This document shows positions 1-8,349 of a stretch of 64,000 bases of DNA, in pieces. The DNA comes from Spirosoma profusum (lineage in GTDB: Bacteria > Bacteroidota > Bacteroidia > Cytophagales > Spirosomataceae), in contig NZ_JACWZY010000005.1 in NCBI RefSeq assembly GCF_014699005.1, positions 62,001-126,000 on the forward strand, read 5' to 3'. Positions within the stretch are counted from its first letter, which is position 1; every line of letters starts with the position of its first letter. The notes beneath the pieces were generated by a model that worked only from the letters and a program-made list of their open reading frames with translations, searched no databases and was not told the origin of the DNA. The position numbers were made by a program, and so were the translations under genes.

Positions 1-1
1 G

Positions 2-271
2 GATTTATTTCACCGGCTCAGTGTAATTATGATTCACGTACCGCCCCTGGCCGAACGACGTGTCGATATTCCGCTGCTGGCTGACAAATTCCTTCACGAC
101 ATTGCCACCGAATACGGCGCTCCCCCAAAGGAACTCTCAAACGATGCAATTGCCTACCTGCAATCGCTCCCCTGGACCGGTAACGTACGCGAACTACGTA
201 ACGTCATCGAGCGTCTGGTCATCATGTGTGGCGAAGAGATATCGCTGGAAGACGTGAAAGCGTACGCGTAA
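2..271 (+). CDS. Sigma-54-dependent activator, C-terminal part (partial at window edge)
   Basis: This is the 3' end of an open frame that enters from before the window. The translation starts DLFHRLSVI and continues IHVPPLAERR, then PWTGNVRELRNVIER, which is the end of the AAA+ domain of NtrC-type activators that remodel sigma-54 RNA polymerase. The protein stops about 15 residues after the NVRELRN helix, at EISLEDVKAYA. There is therefore no C-terminal Fis-type helix-turn-helix, which most family members carry. The N-terminal receiver or sensor domain is not visible. Family assignment is secure; the signal it answers is unknown. Confidence 0.88.
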   Translation, partial: DLFHRLSVIMIHVPPLAERRVDIPLLADKFLHDIATEYGAPPKELSNDAIAYLQSLPWTGNVRELRNVIERLVIMCGEEISLEDVKAYA

Positions 272-341
272 TACAATTTTGAAAGAGCGAAAGAGCGAAT
301 TTCCAGCAAGTGCGCTCTTTCACTCTTTCACAATTGTATCA
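271..341. terminator. Word-built inverted repeat between convergent genes
   Basis: The left arm (about 271-297) and right arm (about 313-341) are complementary and consist of repeats of GAAAGAGC/GCTCTTTC flanked by ATACAATT/AATTGTAT. It separates the sigma-54 activator from the oppositely oriented LuxE-like gene and overlaps the latter's 3' end. It probably acts as a two-way terminator. A relative built from the same words lies at about 8255-8346. Confidence 0.6.
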
Positions 342-1482
342 TCAAATTGCACCCCCTAACATCCGAGTTATCGAAGCGGCCGATGACGCGAAAATTGCCT
401 TCATTACCAACGTATTGGCCAAGATCCTGAGTCTCAATAAATGAGCAGGAATCCAGATTGGCTAAATCCACTACGTTGACACCGCCCGAACGGGAAAAAT
501 CATTTGGATACAGGTGAAACGGATCGTTTATGTCACGCAGTAATACACGTAGCGTCGGACTTGGCCGGAACACGCCCTCTCCTGTTGAATATGCCTGCGA
601 CAGAAGTTCAGTCATTCCGTACTCAGAATGAATCGCCTGTACGCCCAGCCGATCTTTCAGAAGTGTATGCACTTCTTCACGCAGCAACTCTCGCCGACGG
701 CCTTTCATACCGCCCGTTTCCATAATAATCAGGCTGGATAGGTTACCCAGAAACGACAGGTCTGGTGACGATTCGGCCCAATCGAGCAGGGCGAATGTTA
801 CGCCAATCAGGAGAATCTTTTTCTGAACGTTACGTTGGCTCAGCGAACGTAGCTGACTGGTCAGTTCGTCGTAGTTGTTAAGGAAAAAGCCACTCGTTGG
901 TTCAGGCGTTACGTTCATTCCAACCGAAACACGTTTACTTCGGTCTATAAATCGCTGAACCATATACACCAGCGAGGAGTTATTTCGTTCAAGGTAAGAA
1001 GGCAGGAGCGCCAAGACATTCACATTCTGAAGCGGCCCATAAAGTTGCTCAAAAATCTGGACGCTGATGGCTTCGTAAAGTGCCGAATCCGGAACGTAAT
1101 GTCGGCTGGTCTGGTCTCCGGTGGTACCACTACTGGCGAACATCAACGTATCAGGAGGCAACGTAGTGAATTGATTACTGATGCCCGTCTGCACGGTATG
1201 TCTTTTAAAAAAACCGATGGGTAGAAAAGGTATTTGGCGGACTTCCGTGACTTGTTCCGGACGTACATTCAGATACTTCAGGTAGTCACGATACAGCGGA
1301 TTGTAGGTTGATTGATAATGAAAGACAGACAAGGCCAATTCGTCAAATTGAGCAACATCGGGCGACTGGCTGCTTATTGCCAGAATTTTCCGCCGGAGTG
1401 CCTGTCGAATCGGTTCGGCCTCGGTTGAGCGAATAAGTGGAAAAGACAATAGATTTAAGCGTTTATTGGGTAACAAGTACAA
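328..1482 (-). CDS. LuxE-like acyl-protein synthetase family protein
   Basis: The protein has up to 384 residues and resembles the LuxE/acyl-protein synthetase family of adenylate-forming enzymes. The region FASSGTTGDQTSRHY near residue 115 is the phosphate-binding loop expected of such enzymes. MTELLSQAYSTGEGVF later in the chain matches the second conserved block. In lux operons LuxE activates a fatty acid and hands it to LuxC reductase; no LuxC is present here, so the acyl acceptor is unknown. No ATG occurs in frame near the 5' end: the longest frame begins with TTG at 1482, and the true start may lie further in. Its 5' end almost touches the divergent lipoprotein gene. Confidence 0.75.
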   Translation of the reverse strand: MYLLPNKRLNLLSFPLIRSTEAEPIRQALRRKILAISSQSPDVAQFDELALSVFHYQSTYNPLYRDYLKYLNVRPEQVTEVRQIPFLPIGFFKRHTVQTGISNQFTTLPPDTLMFASSGTTGDQTSRHYVPDSALYEAISVQIFEQLYGPLQNVNVLALLPSYLERNNSSLVYMVQRFIDRSKRVSVGMNVTPEPTSGFFLNNYDELTSQLRSLSQRNVQKKILLIGVTFALLDWAESSPDLSFLGNLSSLIIMETGGMKGRRRELLREEVHTLLKDRLGVQAIHSEYGMTELLSQAYSTGEGVFRPSPTLRVLLRDINDPFHLYPNDFSRSGGVNVVDLANLDSCSFIETQDLGQYVGNEGNFRVIGRFDNSDVRGCNLMIQL

Positions 1483-1486
1483 CAGT

Positions 1487-2035
1487 ATGCGACGGCAACA
1501 AATTCACCCGTATCTCTTCATTATTGGAGCTGCCTGGCTCCTTTCGTCCTGTTTCAACGAACCAAATTATTCGAACACGCCCGAAATCGACTTCAAAGGG
1601 ATATTTAAATATCCTATTGCGCCGGGTAAAGGGGTCGGCCAATCGAAACGCGATTCGGTCGTGATTACCATTGGCTTCCGCGATGGCGATGGTAACCTGG
1701 GTAACTCATTGCCACCATCCAAAGCCGATTCGACAAAATACGCTTCGAATGGAAAGTGGGGTAATTACCAGATTCGCACGTTTCGACTAATCAATAAGAA
1801 ATTTGAAGAGCTTCCTCTATCCGTTAACACAACGCTTATTTTCCCGGAATTCACTCCCGGCAAACCCAAAGGCGCCATTGAAGGGACGCTGGATTTTAAC
1901 CAGACGTTTCAATACGGAACTAGTTTTACACTCTACCCAACTAAATTCCAGATTAAAATCCGGGATCGCGACCTCAACGAAAGCAACGTCATCGAAACCG
2001 ATACGGTAACCGTGCCGTTCCCAAACGGCGAGTAA
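1487..2035 (+). CDS. Predicted lipoprotein, unknown function
   Basis: A 182-residue protein. I chose the ATG at 1487 because it gives a signal peptide (MRRQQIHPYLFIIGAAWLLS) ending in the lipobox LSSC, which predicts lipidation and export. A longer TTG start at 1466 would spoil this signal. The mature part contains GFRDGDGNLGNS and later KIRDRDLNES, blocks seen in secreted Bacteroidota proteins of unknown role. The start lies five bases from the presumed start of the divergent LuxE-like gene, so the two may share a control region. The histidine kinase on the other strand ends 10 bases after this stop codon. Confidence 0.75.
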   Translation: MRRQQIHPYLFIIGAAWLLSSCFNEPNYSNTPEIDFKGIFKYPIAPGKGVGQSKRDSVVITIGFRDGDGNLGNSLPPSKADSTKYASNGKWGNYQIRTFRLINKKFEELPLSVNTTLIFPEFTPGKPKGAIEGTLDFNQTFQYGTSFTLYPTKFQIKIRDRDLNESNVIETDTVTVPFPNGE

Positions 2036-2045
2036 GCGCGCTACG

Positions 2046-3245
2046 TCAGTTAGCATTCAGAACAATTCGGAAGGTGGTTCCTTTTCCGACTTCTGAACTT
2101 TTTACGAAGAGTTTTCCGCTATGGTATTCTTCCACGATACGTTTGGCCAGCGTTAGTCCCAATCCCCAACCCCGTTTTTTGGTACTAAAACCCGGCGAGA
2201 AAACCTTCTGCATATTGGCCTTCGATATGCCTTTCCCCGTATCCGTGATGTCGATGGCTACCTGCTGATGCGGCAGAGCTAACATGTTTAATCGTAACTC
2301 GCCCGTTCCTTTCATGGCATCGACGGCATTTTTGCAAATGTTTTCGATAACCCATTCGAACAGTAACTTATTGATTTTCACCTCCTGCGTAGCTGGAAGT
2401 TGACTTTCCAGACTCATTTTAACTTTTGTTGAAATCCGGCGGGCCAGGTAATTGGTGAACTGTTTCACTACGTCGTTTATATTCTCCTCCTTTAGTGTCG
2501 GAATCGAACCGATGCTCGAAAAACGGGCTGTAATCGTTTCCAGACGTTGTACGTCCTTCTCAATTTCATCGGTAATACTGGCATCGTACTGGTCTGGGTC
2601 CGAACGCATATACTCAACCCAGGCCATCAGCGACGACATTGGTGTACCTAACTGGTGTGCCGTTTCTTTCGCCAGTCCCACCCAAACCCGGTTCTGCTCG
2701 GCCCGGCGCGATGAACTGAACGATATGTACGCCAGCACGCTCAATACAGCCAGAATAGCGAATAGCAAGAACGGGAAATAGTTTAACTGCCTTAGTAAGC
2801 TTGAGTTATTGTAGTAAACCAGACCCCGTACTCCATTGCCGACCTCAACCATCAATGGTGGATGGTTTTTCCGCATTTCCTCTCTTTTTTGTTGCAAATA
2901 CTTCTGTTTAGCCTCTGGGATAGTGTCATATTCGAGTGGAACTTCAAAATTGCGATACATGGCAATATGGCCATCCGGGTTGACGTAAATAGCTGGTACG
3001 CTTTCGTTTGCTTCCAGAATTTCACTGGTCACAAACGTCAAATCACCTGAGTTGGAGTGGCTGGTATCAGCCACAAAAGCTATCGAATTAGCGTATAACT
3101 GAACGTAATGCTCTTCACGCGTTTCCAGTTGATTAATCAGTCGATTCGTATACAACAGCGAACCCGTTCCGACCAGAAGCAGGTTTAGGGCGACAATAAT
3201 TTTCAGAATATTATTCTGGCTGTAAATGTCAAATGACTTCAGCAT
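2046..3245 (-). CDS. Membrane sensor histidine kinase
   Basis: A 399-residue two-component sensor. There is a transmembrane segment near residues 13-32, an extracytoplasmic region of about 120 residues, a second segment at about 157-176, then the dimerisation/phosphoacceptor helix with ETAHQLGTPMS (His197). The ATPase domain shows NICKNAVDAM (N box), DTGKGI (G1) and GWGLGLTLAKRI (G2). No HAMP or PAS domain is evident. No response regulator lies next to it, so its partner is elsewhere. It is divergent from hemA across a 320-base gap. Confidence 0.9.
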   Translation of the reverse strand: MLKSFDIYSQNNILKIIVALNLLLVGTGSLLYTNRLINQLETREEHYVQLYANSIAFVADTSHSNSGDLTFVTSEILEANESVPAIYVNPDGHIAMYRNFEVPLEYDTIPEAKQKYLQQKREEMRKNHPPLMVEVGNGVRGLVYYNNSSLLRQLNYFPFLLFAILAVLSVLAYISFSSSRRAEQNRVWVGLAKETAHQLGTPMSSLMAWVEYMRSDPDQYDASITDEIEKDVQRLETITARFSSIGSIPTLKEENINDVVKQFTNYLARRISTKVKMSLESQLPATQEVKINKLLFEWVIENICKNAVDAMKGTGELRLNMLALPHQQVAIDITDTGKGISKANMQKVFSPGFSTKKRGWGLGLTLAKRIVEEYHSGKLFVKSSEVGKGTTFRIVLNAN

Positions 3246-3522
3246 GGTGTAGTACCGCTCGTCAGCTTATCGATTTAGTATCTGAAAAGCGGTTTCGTTG
3301 ATTTTGTGTTTGGTTCAACCGGGTATATAACGCATTCTAAGGTATAAAATGCTTGTTTCACCTGTCAAAAAATACGCTTTGTGGTATCAGAGAGAACGTA
3401 GCGCCTGTCTTAAGTGTTTATTTTGTAAATAGGATTGTAGGAAGACAATTCGAGATTATTTAGATGTCTTCTAAATAGAATGCATGGTTTCGCTGGATGT
3501 TTTTACGTCCATGATTGTGTTG

Positions 3523-3530
3523 TAAATTTG
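3523..3530 (+). promoter_or_regulatory. Candidate Bacteroidota promoter (-7 box) for hemA
   Basis: TAAATTTG matches the Bacteroidota -7 consensus TAnnTTTG and lies 35 bases before the hemA ATG. No clear TTG -33 box is found 19-20 bases upstream. It sits in the 320-base gap 3246-3565 between the divergent histidine kinase and hemA, in which I see no other gene or hairpin. Confidence 0.45.
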
Positions 3531-3565
3531 TGCAGGTCTATGACCATTTAGTGAGTTTATCGGAA

Positions 3566-4873
3566 ATGTTAGATACGTTCAAAGCAATTAGTTTATCCCA
3601 TAAAACGGCGCCACTTCGCGTTCGTGAACTAATTGCACTTAACGAAGACGAAGCCAAGGGTTTTATGCTACGGCTTCGTGATTTTTTCGGGCTGACGGAT
3701 TTGCTCGTCATCTCAACCTGCAACCGTACCGAAGTTTATTACGCCCTCGAACCCGGAACTACGTCCTCTGATGTAAACGCTGATATTGCCCGGTTGTTAC
3801 TCATTGAGAAAGGGTTGACCGATACCGACGATTATTTACCTTATTTCCAGTTTTTCGATGCCCACGACGATGCAGTTCGGCATCTGTTTGAAGTTTGTGT
3901 AGGGTTGCATTCGCAGGTAATTGGCGATATGCAAATACCGAACCAGGTGAAACAGTCGTACCAATGGTCGGCCGACCTCGATATGGCGGGTCCGTTTCTG
4001 CATCGATTGATGCACACGATTTTCTTCACCAACAAACGGGTAGCACAGGAAACCTCATTCCGCGATGGAGCGGCTTCGGTTTCGTATGCCGCCGTAGAGT
4101 TAATCGAAGAACTGGTTGGCGAACGGCAAAAACCGAATATTCTGGTAGTTGGTCTGGGCGAGATTGGCACCGACGTTTGTAAAAACCTTGAAGCCCGCTC
4201 GGGTGGCGATGTCAGCCACATTACGTTGTGCAACCGCACCCAATCGAAGGCCGAAGCACTGGCTCAGGAATATGGTTTCCGGGTAGCTGACTTTGCCAAT
4301 CTGACTGACGAAATTTACCGAGCCGACGTCATTATTTCGTCGGTTATGCTCGATGATGCACTCATTACGCCACAGCTTCTGAAGAATGTTAAAATTCTGA
4401 GTTTTAAATACTTCATCGACCTCTCGGTGCCACGTAGCGTCGATACGTCGGTTGAACAGATTCCGGGCGTATTGGTGTACAACATCGACCATATTCGCAA
4501 TCGGGCCGACGAAGCTTTGAATCAGCGAATGGCGTCTATTCCGCAGGTCGAAGCCATTATTACGCAAGCCATCGCTGAATTTGGCGACTGGTCGAAAGAA
4601 ATGGTGGTATCGCCAACGATTAATAAACTCAAAAATGCGCTGGAGCAGATTCGTCGCGACGAGATTGCCCGGCACATGAAGCACCTTACCTCCGACGAGT
4701 CGGAAAAAATCGACAAAATCACGCGGGGTATTATGCAGAAAATCATCAAGTTGCCAGTCTTGCAACTGAAAGCTGCCTGCAAACGCGGTGAAGCCGAAAC
4801 GCTAATCGACGTACTGAATGACCTCTTCGATCTGGAGAAACAACCCGCTTCAGAAACCAGACATACGTACTGA
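3566..4873 (+). CDS. hemA: Glutamyl-tRNA reductase
   Basis: A 435-residue enzyme that reduces glutamyl-tRNA(Glu) to glutamate-1-semialdehyde, the first committed step of tetrapyrrole synthesis. The signature SHKTAPLRVRE and the catalytic cysteine in STCNRTEVYY (Cys52) are present. HSQVIGDMQIPNQVK and the nucleotide-binding VVGLGEIGTDV follow, then a C-terminal dimerisation helix region. I chose ATG 3566, which places the signature at the usual distance from the N terminus; a TTG at 3515 would add 17 residues without conserved sequence. It is monocistronic, ending in a strong terminator. Confidence 0.95.
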   Translation: MLDTFKAISLSHKTAPLRVRELIALNEDEAKGFMLRLRDFFGLTDLLVISTCNRTEVYYALEPGTTSSDVNADIARLLLIEKGLTDTDDYLPYFQFFDAHDDAVRHLFEVCVGLHSQVIGDMQIPNQVKQSYQWSADLDMAGPFLHRLMHTIFFTNKRVAQETSFRDGAASVSYAAVELIEELVGERQKPNILVVGLGEIGTDVCKNLEARSGGDVSHITLCNRTQSKAEALAQEYGFRVADFANLTDEIYRADVIISSVMLDDALITPQLLKNVKILSFKYFIDLSVPRSVDTSVEQIPGVLVYNIDHIRNRADEALNQRMASIPQVEAIITQAIAEFGDWSKEMVVSPTINKLKNALEQIRRDEIARHMKHLTSDESEKIDKITRGIMQKIIKLPVLQLKAACKRGEAETLIDVLNDLFDLEKQPASETRHTY

Positions 4874-4890
4874 TCTCTGTTATTTTACGT

Positions 4891-4927
4891 AAAAGGCCCT
4901 GTAACCGACTGGTTGCAGGGCCTTTTT
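4891..4927 (+). terminator. Rho-independent terminator of hemA
   Basis: AAAGGCCCTG and CAGGGCCTTT pair, and the stem extends by AACC/GGTT to a four-base loop. A run of five T follows. It starts 17 bases after the hemA stop. Confidence 0.85.
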
Positions 4928-5058
4928 GTGTTAACAAGTTTCGTGGGTCAGATACTCAAATCTGATCCCACGAAAATCCATTATTCATTTTAAATTGTTC
5001 ATTCAATTATCTTCATTCAGTGTTAACTTGAACGTAGTACTTCCAACGGTTTTCATCC

Positions 5059-5652
5059 ATGACCCGACTGATAAGTGCCCTGTTTCGTTTGTTTCTGATT
5101 GCCGTGCTGGTAGTTGGTCTGATCGCCATTTGGGAACAGGTACGTAGCAACGACTTGATGAGCCGGTTTCGGCGGGGCGACAGTGTTACCCAAAGCATTG
5201 TGTTAAAAGAAGTTAAGGCGATGGGAAAGCTGGAACTGGTACGTTATACGTTCAAAGATATTGTTGAACATGAACAAGCCAATACGTTCCTGCCGAATGC
5301 CAACGCTATTTTGCTGGTCGAAGGAGAAGCTACTGGCTGCCTGGATCTTACGAAAATCGTACCAACTGATATTGCCGTCCATGGCGATTCAATCACCGTG
5401 CTACTGCCTAAACCTGAACTCTGCACCTGGAAAATCAACCACGACCGTTCGCGGGTTTACGATACCCGGTTTTCGTTTCTGAATGAGTCGCAATTAGTAA
5501 GCGATGCGTATCGCAAGGCCGAACATCAGGTTCGTGAGTCAGCACTCAATAGCGGAATTTTAGATCAAACGAGCCGTAACGCCGACCAGATGCTACGTCC
5601 CCTTCTCGAACGGATTTCGGGCCGAAAAATCAAATTGGCATTTCAATTGTAG
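5059..5652 (+). CDS. DUF4230 family protein
   Basis: A 197-residue protein with one N-terminal membrane helix (about residues 5-24) and a soluble part. The sequence LKEVKAMGKLELVRYTFKDIVEHE and the later PELCTWKINHDRSRVYDT fit DUF4230, a family of membrane-anchored proteins of unknown role. Helical charged stretches at the C terminus (AYRKAEHQVRESAL) are typical of the family. It stands alone between hemA and yqgE. Confidence 0.75.
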   Translation: MTRLISALFRLFLIAVLVVGLIAIWEQVRSNDLMSRFRRGDSVTQSIVLKEVKAMGKLELVRYTFKDIVEHEQANTFLPNANAILLVEGEATGCLDLTKIVPTDIAVHGDSITVLLPKPELCTWKINHDRSRVYDTRFSFLNESQLVSDAYRKAEHQVRESALNSGILDQTSRNADQMLRPLLERISGRKIKLAFQL

Positions 5653-5885
5653 GCATCTGCTTTATAAATCCGTACCATTGCCTTAGTCGTAAACAAAAGT
5701 AAGCGACCAGCAGGTTGCCTATTTTTGTTATTTCATATATACGATTTGAGGCTTTAGTACACGATTTACAGGCTAAGAAAAAGGAAATGGTATCCCAAAA
5801 CATTGACCTGTATTCAGAAAATAGTTTGTATCAATATCAGACCAAAAAAGTCGTTAATTAGCTACGAACAGCTTAAAGCAACCTG

Positions 5886-6461
5886 ATGTTTATGGACACG
5901 AACTCAACAACCGTAATGAACGGTGACCTACTAATTGCCGAGCCATACATGGGCGATAATAACTTCGAACGTAGCGTTGTGCTGGTTTGCGAACACGGCG
6001 CGTCTGGTACGTTTGGCCTCGTCCTCAATCAATTGACAGACATCCATCTGAGTGACGTAATCGAAGAAGTACATACCGACTTACCGCTTTTCATCGGTGG
6101 GCCGGTCCAGCAAAATACTCTGCACTTTATTCACCGTCGGCCCGATCTTATCGATAGCTCGATTCGGGTGTTAGATGGTTTATACTGGAGCGGTGATTTT
6201 GAGCAGATTAAAAAATACGTGAATCTGGGTACGCTCACCGAACGGGATGTGCGGTTTTTCATCGGTTATTCGGGCTGGAGCGAAGGCCAGTTAGATGCTG
6301 AACTAGGTCAGAAATCGTGGATTGTGAGTCACAGTAACCGTACCAGTGCTGAATTTTTGTTCGAGACGCCAACGAAAGAGTTCTGGCGGGGCGTGTTAAA
6401 ACGTATGGGTGGCGAATACAAAGCCATTGCTCATTACCCGGTCGATCCACGGCTCAATTAA
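5886..6461 (+). CDS. yqgE: YqgE/AlgH family protein (UPF0301)
   Basis: A 191-residue cytoplasmic protein of the YqgE/AlgH family. The N-terminal block GDLLIAEPYMGDNNFERSVV and the later FIGYSGWSEGQLDAEL are the family signatures. The biochemical role is not established. The first ATG (5886) is followed by a second at 5892, and either could serve. The 233 bases upstream hold no other gene. Confidence 0.92.
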   Translation: MFMDTNSTTVMNGDLLIAEPYMGDNNFERSVVLVCEHGASGTFGLVLNQLTDIHLSDVIEEVHTDLPLFIGGPVQQNTLHFIHRRPDLIDSSIRVLDGLYWSGDFEQIKKYVNLGTLTERDVRFFIGYSGWSEGQLDAELGQKSWIVSHSNRTSAEFLFETPTKEFWRGVLKRMGGEYKAIAHYPVDPRLN

Positions 6462-6596
6462 GCAGTATGTTCCGGCCAATCGAGAACGTAGCAACCGCTT
6501 CTTTAAGTTTTTTTAACCAACTTTGTGCATCCTTGAGGAGCAGCGTTTCGGTAATATTACGTTATCGAAAGGTAAACGCTCATTTTAAACTCGTGT

Positions 6597-7211
6597 ATGC
6601 ATACGTATCGCTTACTCTTTTTTCTTGTTTCAATTAGTCTTCCCCATTTCGTCTGGGCACAAAGTAATAACCCTGTTGGTGGCCATTTTGGTGTAAAAGT
6701 TGGCGTATCGTTTACTCAATTAGCCATTACAGGGGTTAGCCCAAATATTCCCCACCGGGCTATGGAACCTCTTGCCGGTGTCATGTATCGGTATCGGTAT
6801 CATAAGGTGGTTATACAGCCCGAAGCGTTGGTAGGTGTTCGGGGAGGCACGTTTCAACAGGAACTTACTACAGGTGGCCGGTCAACAACCGGTGTATCGT
6901 ATTATTACGCCAGCCTCCCTATTTTGGCAGGTTTTATTCCGACCGAAGGTATTACAATACAGGCCGGTCCTGAATTTAGTTATGCATTGAATGGCGGACG
7001 CACTGGTGGGCCCGGTTCTAAAAACGACGTTGGCGTAGTTGTGGGTGCCCATTACGATTTTCTGGACATGCTCGACAAATTCAGCCTGCACATTCGCTAC
7101 GTTCACGGACTCGTCAACGTATCACCTGAAGCCGGCGCCAGTTACTACAATCGCAATCTACAGATAGCGATTGTGTATAATCTATATCCGAAAAAGAAGA
7201 AAAATAAATAA
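6597..7211 (+). CDS. Outer-membrane beta-barrel protein (OmpW/PorT-like fold)
   Basis: A 204-residue exported protein. The signal peptide MHTYRLLFFLVSISLPHFVWAQ ends at a clear AQ cleavage site. The remainder alternates hydrophobic and polar residues with strand-turn patterns (GHFGVKVGVSFTQ, GVMYRYRYHKVVIQPE, YYYASLPILAGF, FSLHIRYVHGL) and ends in a short aromatic strand followed by a lysine tail. It resembles the small eight-stranded barrels (OMP_b-brl_2) common in Bacteroidota. The function is unknown. It is followed 42 bases later by nuoA but is probably not functionally linked. Confidence 0.75.
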   Translation: MHTYRLLFFLVSISLPHFVWAQSNNPVGGHFGVKVGVSFTQLAITGVSPNIPHRAMEPLAGVMYRYRYHKVVIQPEALVGVRGGTFQQELTTGGRSTTGVSYYYASLPILAGFIPTEGITIQAGPEFSYALNGGRTGGPGSKNDVGVVVGAHYDFLDMLDKFSLHIRYVHGLVNVSPEAGASYYNRNLQIAIVYNLYPKKKKNK

Positions 7212-7253
7212 TTAACTGGCAGCCCACAGAGCATTCTTCATTATCATTTATTA

Positions 7254-7721
7254 ATGCTTTCCGATTTCGGTATCATATTGCTCTTTATTCTGGCCGCGTT
7301 TGCGTTCATTGCGATTGTGCTTTTTGCAGCGCGATTGCTACGTCCTGACCGACCAAACATTGAGAAAAACAGTACGTATGAGTCGGGGGAGGAGCCAGTC
7401 GGTAATGCCAATGTGCAGTTCAATATTCGCTACTACGTTGTAGCGCTGGTCTTTGTGCTGTTCGATGTCGAACTAGTTTTTCTGTTTCCCTGGGCAACCG
7501 TATTTGGGCAAGCTCAACTTATTAAATCCACCAACGGACTCTGGGGCTGGTTTGCCTTGACCGAAGCCATCCTGTTTGTAGTTATTCTGGCGCTCGGTCT
7601 GGCCTACGTCTGGGCAAAAGGCTATCTTGATTGGGTGAAACCAACGCCTAAAATTCCGACGGTAGAAACCAAAGTGCCCAGGCAGTTGTATCAACAGGTA
7701 AACGAACGCTACAAACACTGA
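7254..7721 (+). CDS. nuoA: NADH-quinone oxidoreductase subunit A
   Basis: A 155-residue membrane subunit of respiratory complex I. It has three predicted helices (about 4-27, 62-82, 92-115). The family motifs [20 protein letters not shown] and [18 protein letters not shown] are present. The C-terminal tail ([11 protein letters not shown] onward) is longer than in many NuoA proteins. nuoB follows 50 bases later. The remaining nuo genes are not in this window. Confidence 0.95.
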   Translation: MLSDFGIILLFILAAFAFIAIVLFAARLLRPDRPNIEKNSTYESGEEPVGNANVQFNIRYYVVALVFVLFDVELVFLFPWATVFGQAQLIKSTNGLWGWFALTEAILFVVILALGLAYVWAKGYLDWVKPTPKIPTVETKVPRQLYQQVNERYKH

Positions 7722-7771
7722 TCAATTGTAGAGTTAATTCATACCTTGTCTCTACTACGAATCTGAAAATT

Positions 7772-8284
7772 ATGACGTCTCACTCAATAGGTGACAAATC
7801 GGGCGAGGCCAGCGTTTTGCTGATGCATTCCGAGGATTTACTCAACTGGTCGCGGGAGAAATCACTTTGGCCGCTCACGTTTGGGCTGGCGTGCTGCGCC
7901 ATCGAAATGATGGGTGCTATGGCCTCCAACTATGACTTGGAGCGATTCGGTATTTTTCCGCGCCCTTCCCCCCGTCAGTCCGATATTATGATTGTGTCGG
8001 GAACAGTAACATATAAAATGGCCGACCGCATCCGGCGACTTTATGAGCAGATGGCCGAACCGCGCTACGTGATTTCGATGGGTTCTTGTTCAAACTGTGG
8101 CGGACCTTACTGGCAGCACGGCTACCACGTAGTAAAAGGCGTCGACCGAATTATTCCGGTTGATGTATACGTTCCCGGCTGCCCCCCGCGCCCCGAAGCA
8201 CTGATCGACGGCTTTCTGAAATTGCAGGAGAAAATCAGAACTGAACATCCATTAAGTGAAAAGAGCGAAAGAATGAAAGAGTGA
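7772..8284 (+). CDS. nuoB: NADH-quinone oxidoreductase subunit B
   Basis: A 170-residue peripheral subunit of complex I that carries iron-sulphur cluster N2. The cluster ligands are visible: Cys41 and Cys42 ([11 protein letters not shown]), Cys106 ([10 protein letters not shown]) and Cys137 (VPGCPPRPE). The last ten residues (SEKSERMKE and stop) are encoded by a low-complexity repeat that fills the gap to the next gene, so the original C terminus has probably been replaced by repeat-derived sequence. nuoC does not follow; an unrelated membrane protein does. Confidence 0.96.
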   Translation: MTSHSIGDKSGEASVLLMHSEDLLNWSREKSLWPLTFGLACCAIEMMGAMASNYDLERFGIFPRPSPRQSDIMIVSGTVTYKMADRIRRLYEQMAEPRYVISMGSCSNCGGPYWQHGYHVVKGVDRIIPVDVYVPGCPPRPEALIDGFLKLQEKIRTEHPLSEKSERMKE

Positions 8285-8346
8285 AAGAGTGAAAGTATCT
8301 GCCGGATGGATTTCGCTCTTTCATTCTTTCGCTCTTTCGCTCTTTA
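8255..8346. repeat. GAAAGAGC-word inverted repeat, overlapping the nuoB 3' end
   Basis: Tandem variants of GAAAGAGTGAAAGAATGAAA on the left face their complement (CTCTTTCATTCTTTCGCTC) on the right, with a short spacer around 8300-8320. The repeat begins inside nuoB, supplies its stop codon, and ends four bases before the next ATG. It uses the same words as the element at 271-341. Confidence 0.75.
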
Positions 8347-8349
8347 AAA

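Noticed and set aside
4100-4765. A 221-residue frame antisense to hemA
   Set aside because: It lies wholly within hemA, shows no known family pattern, and hemA is unmistakable.
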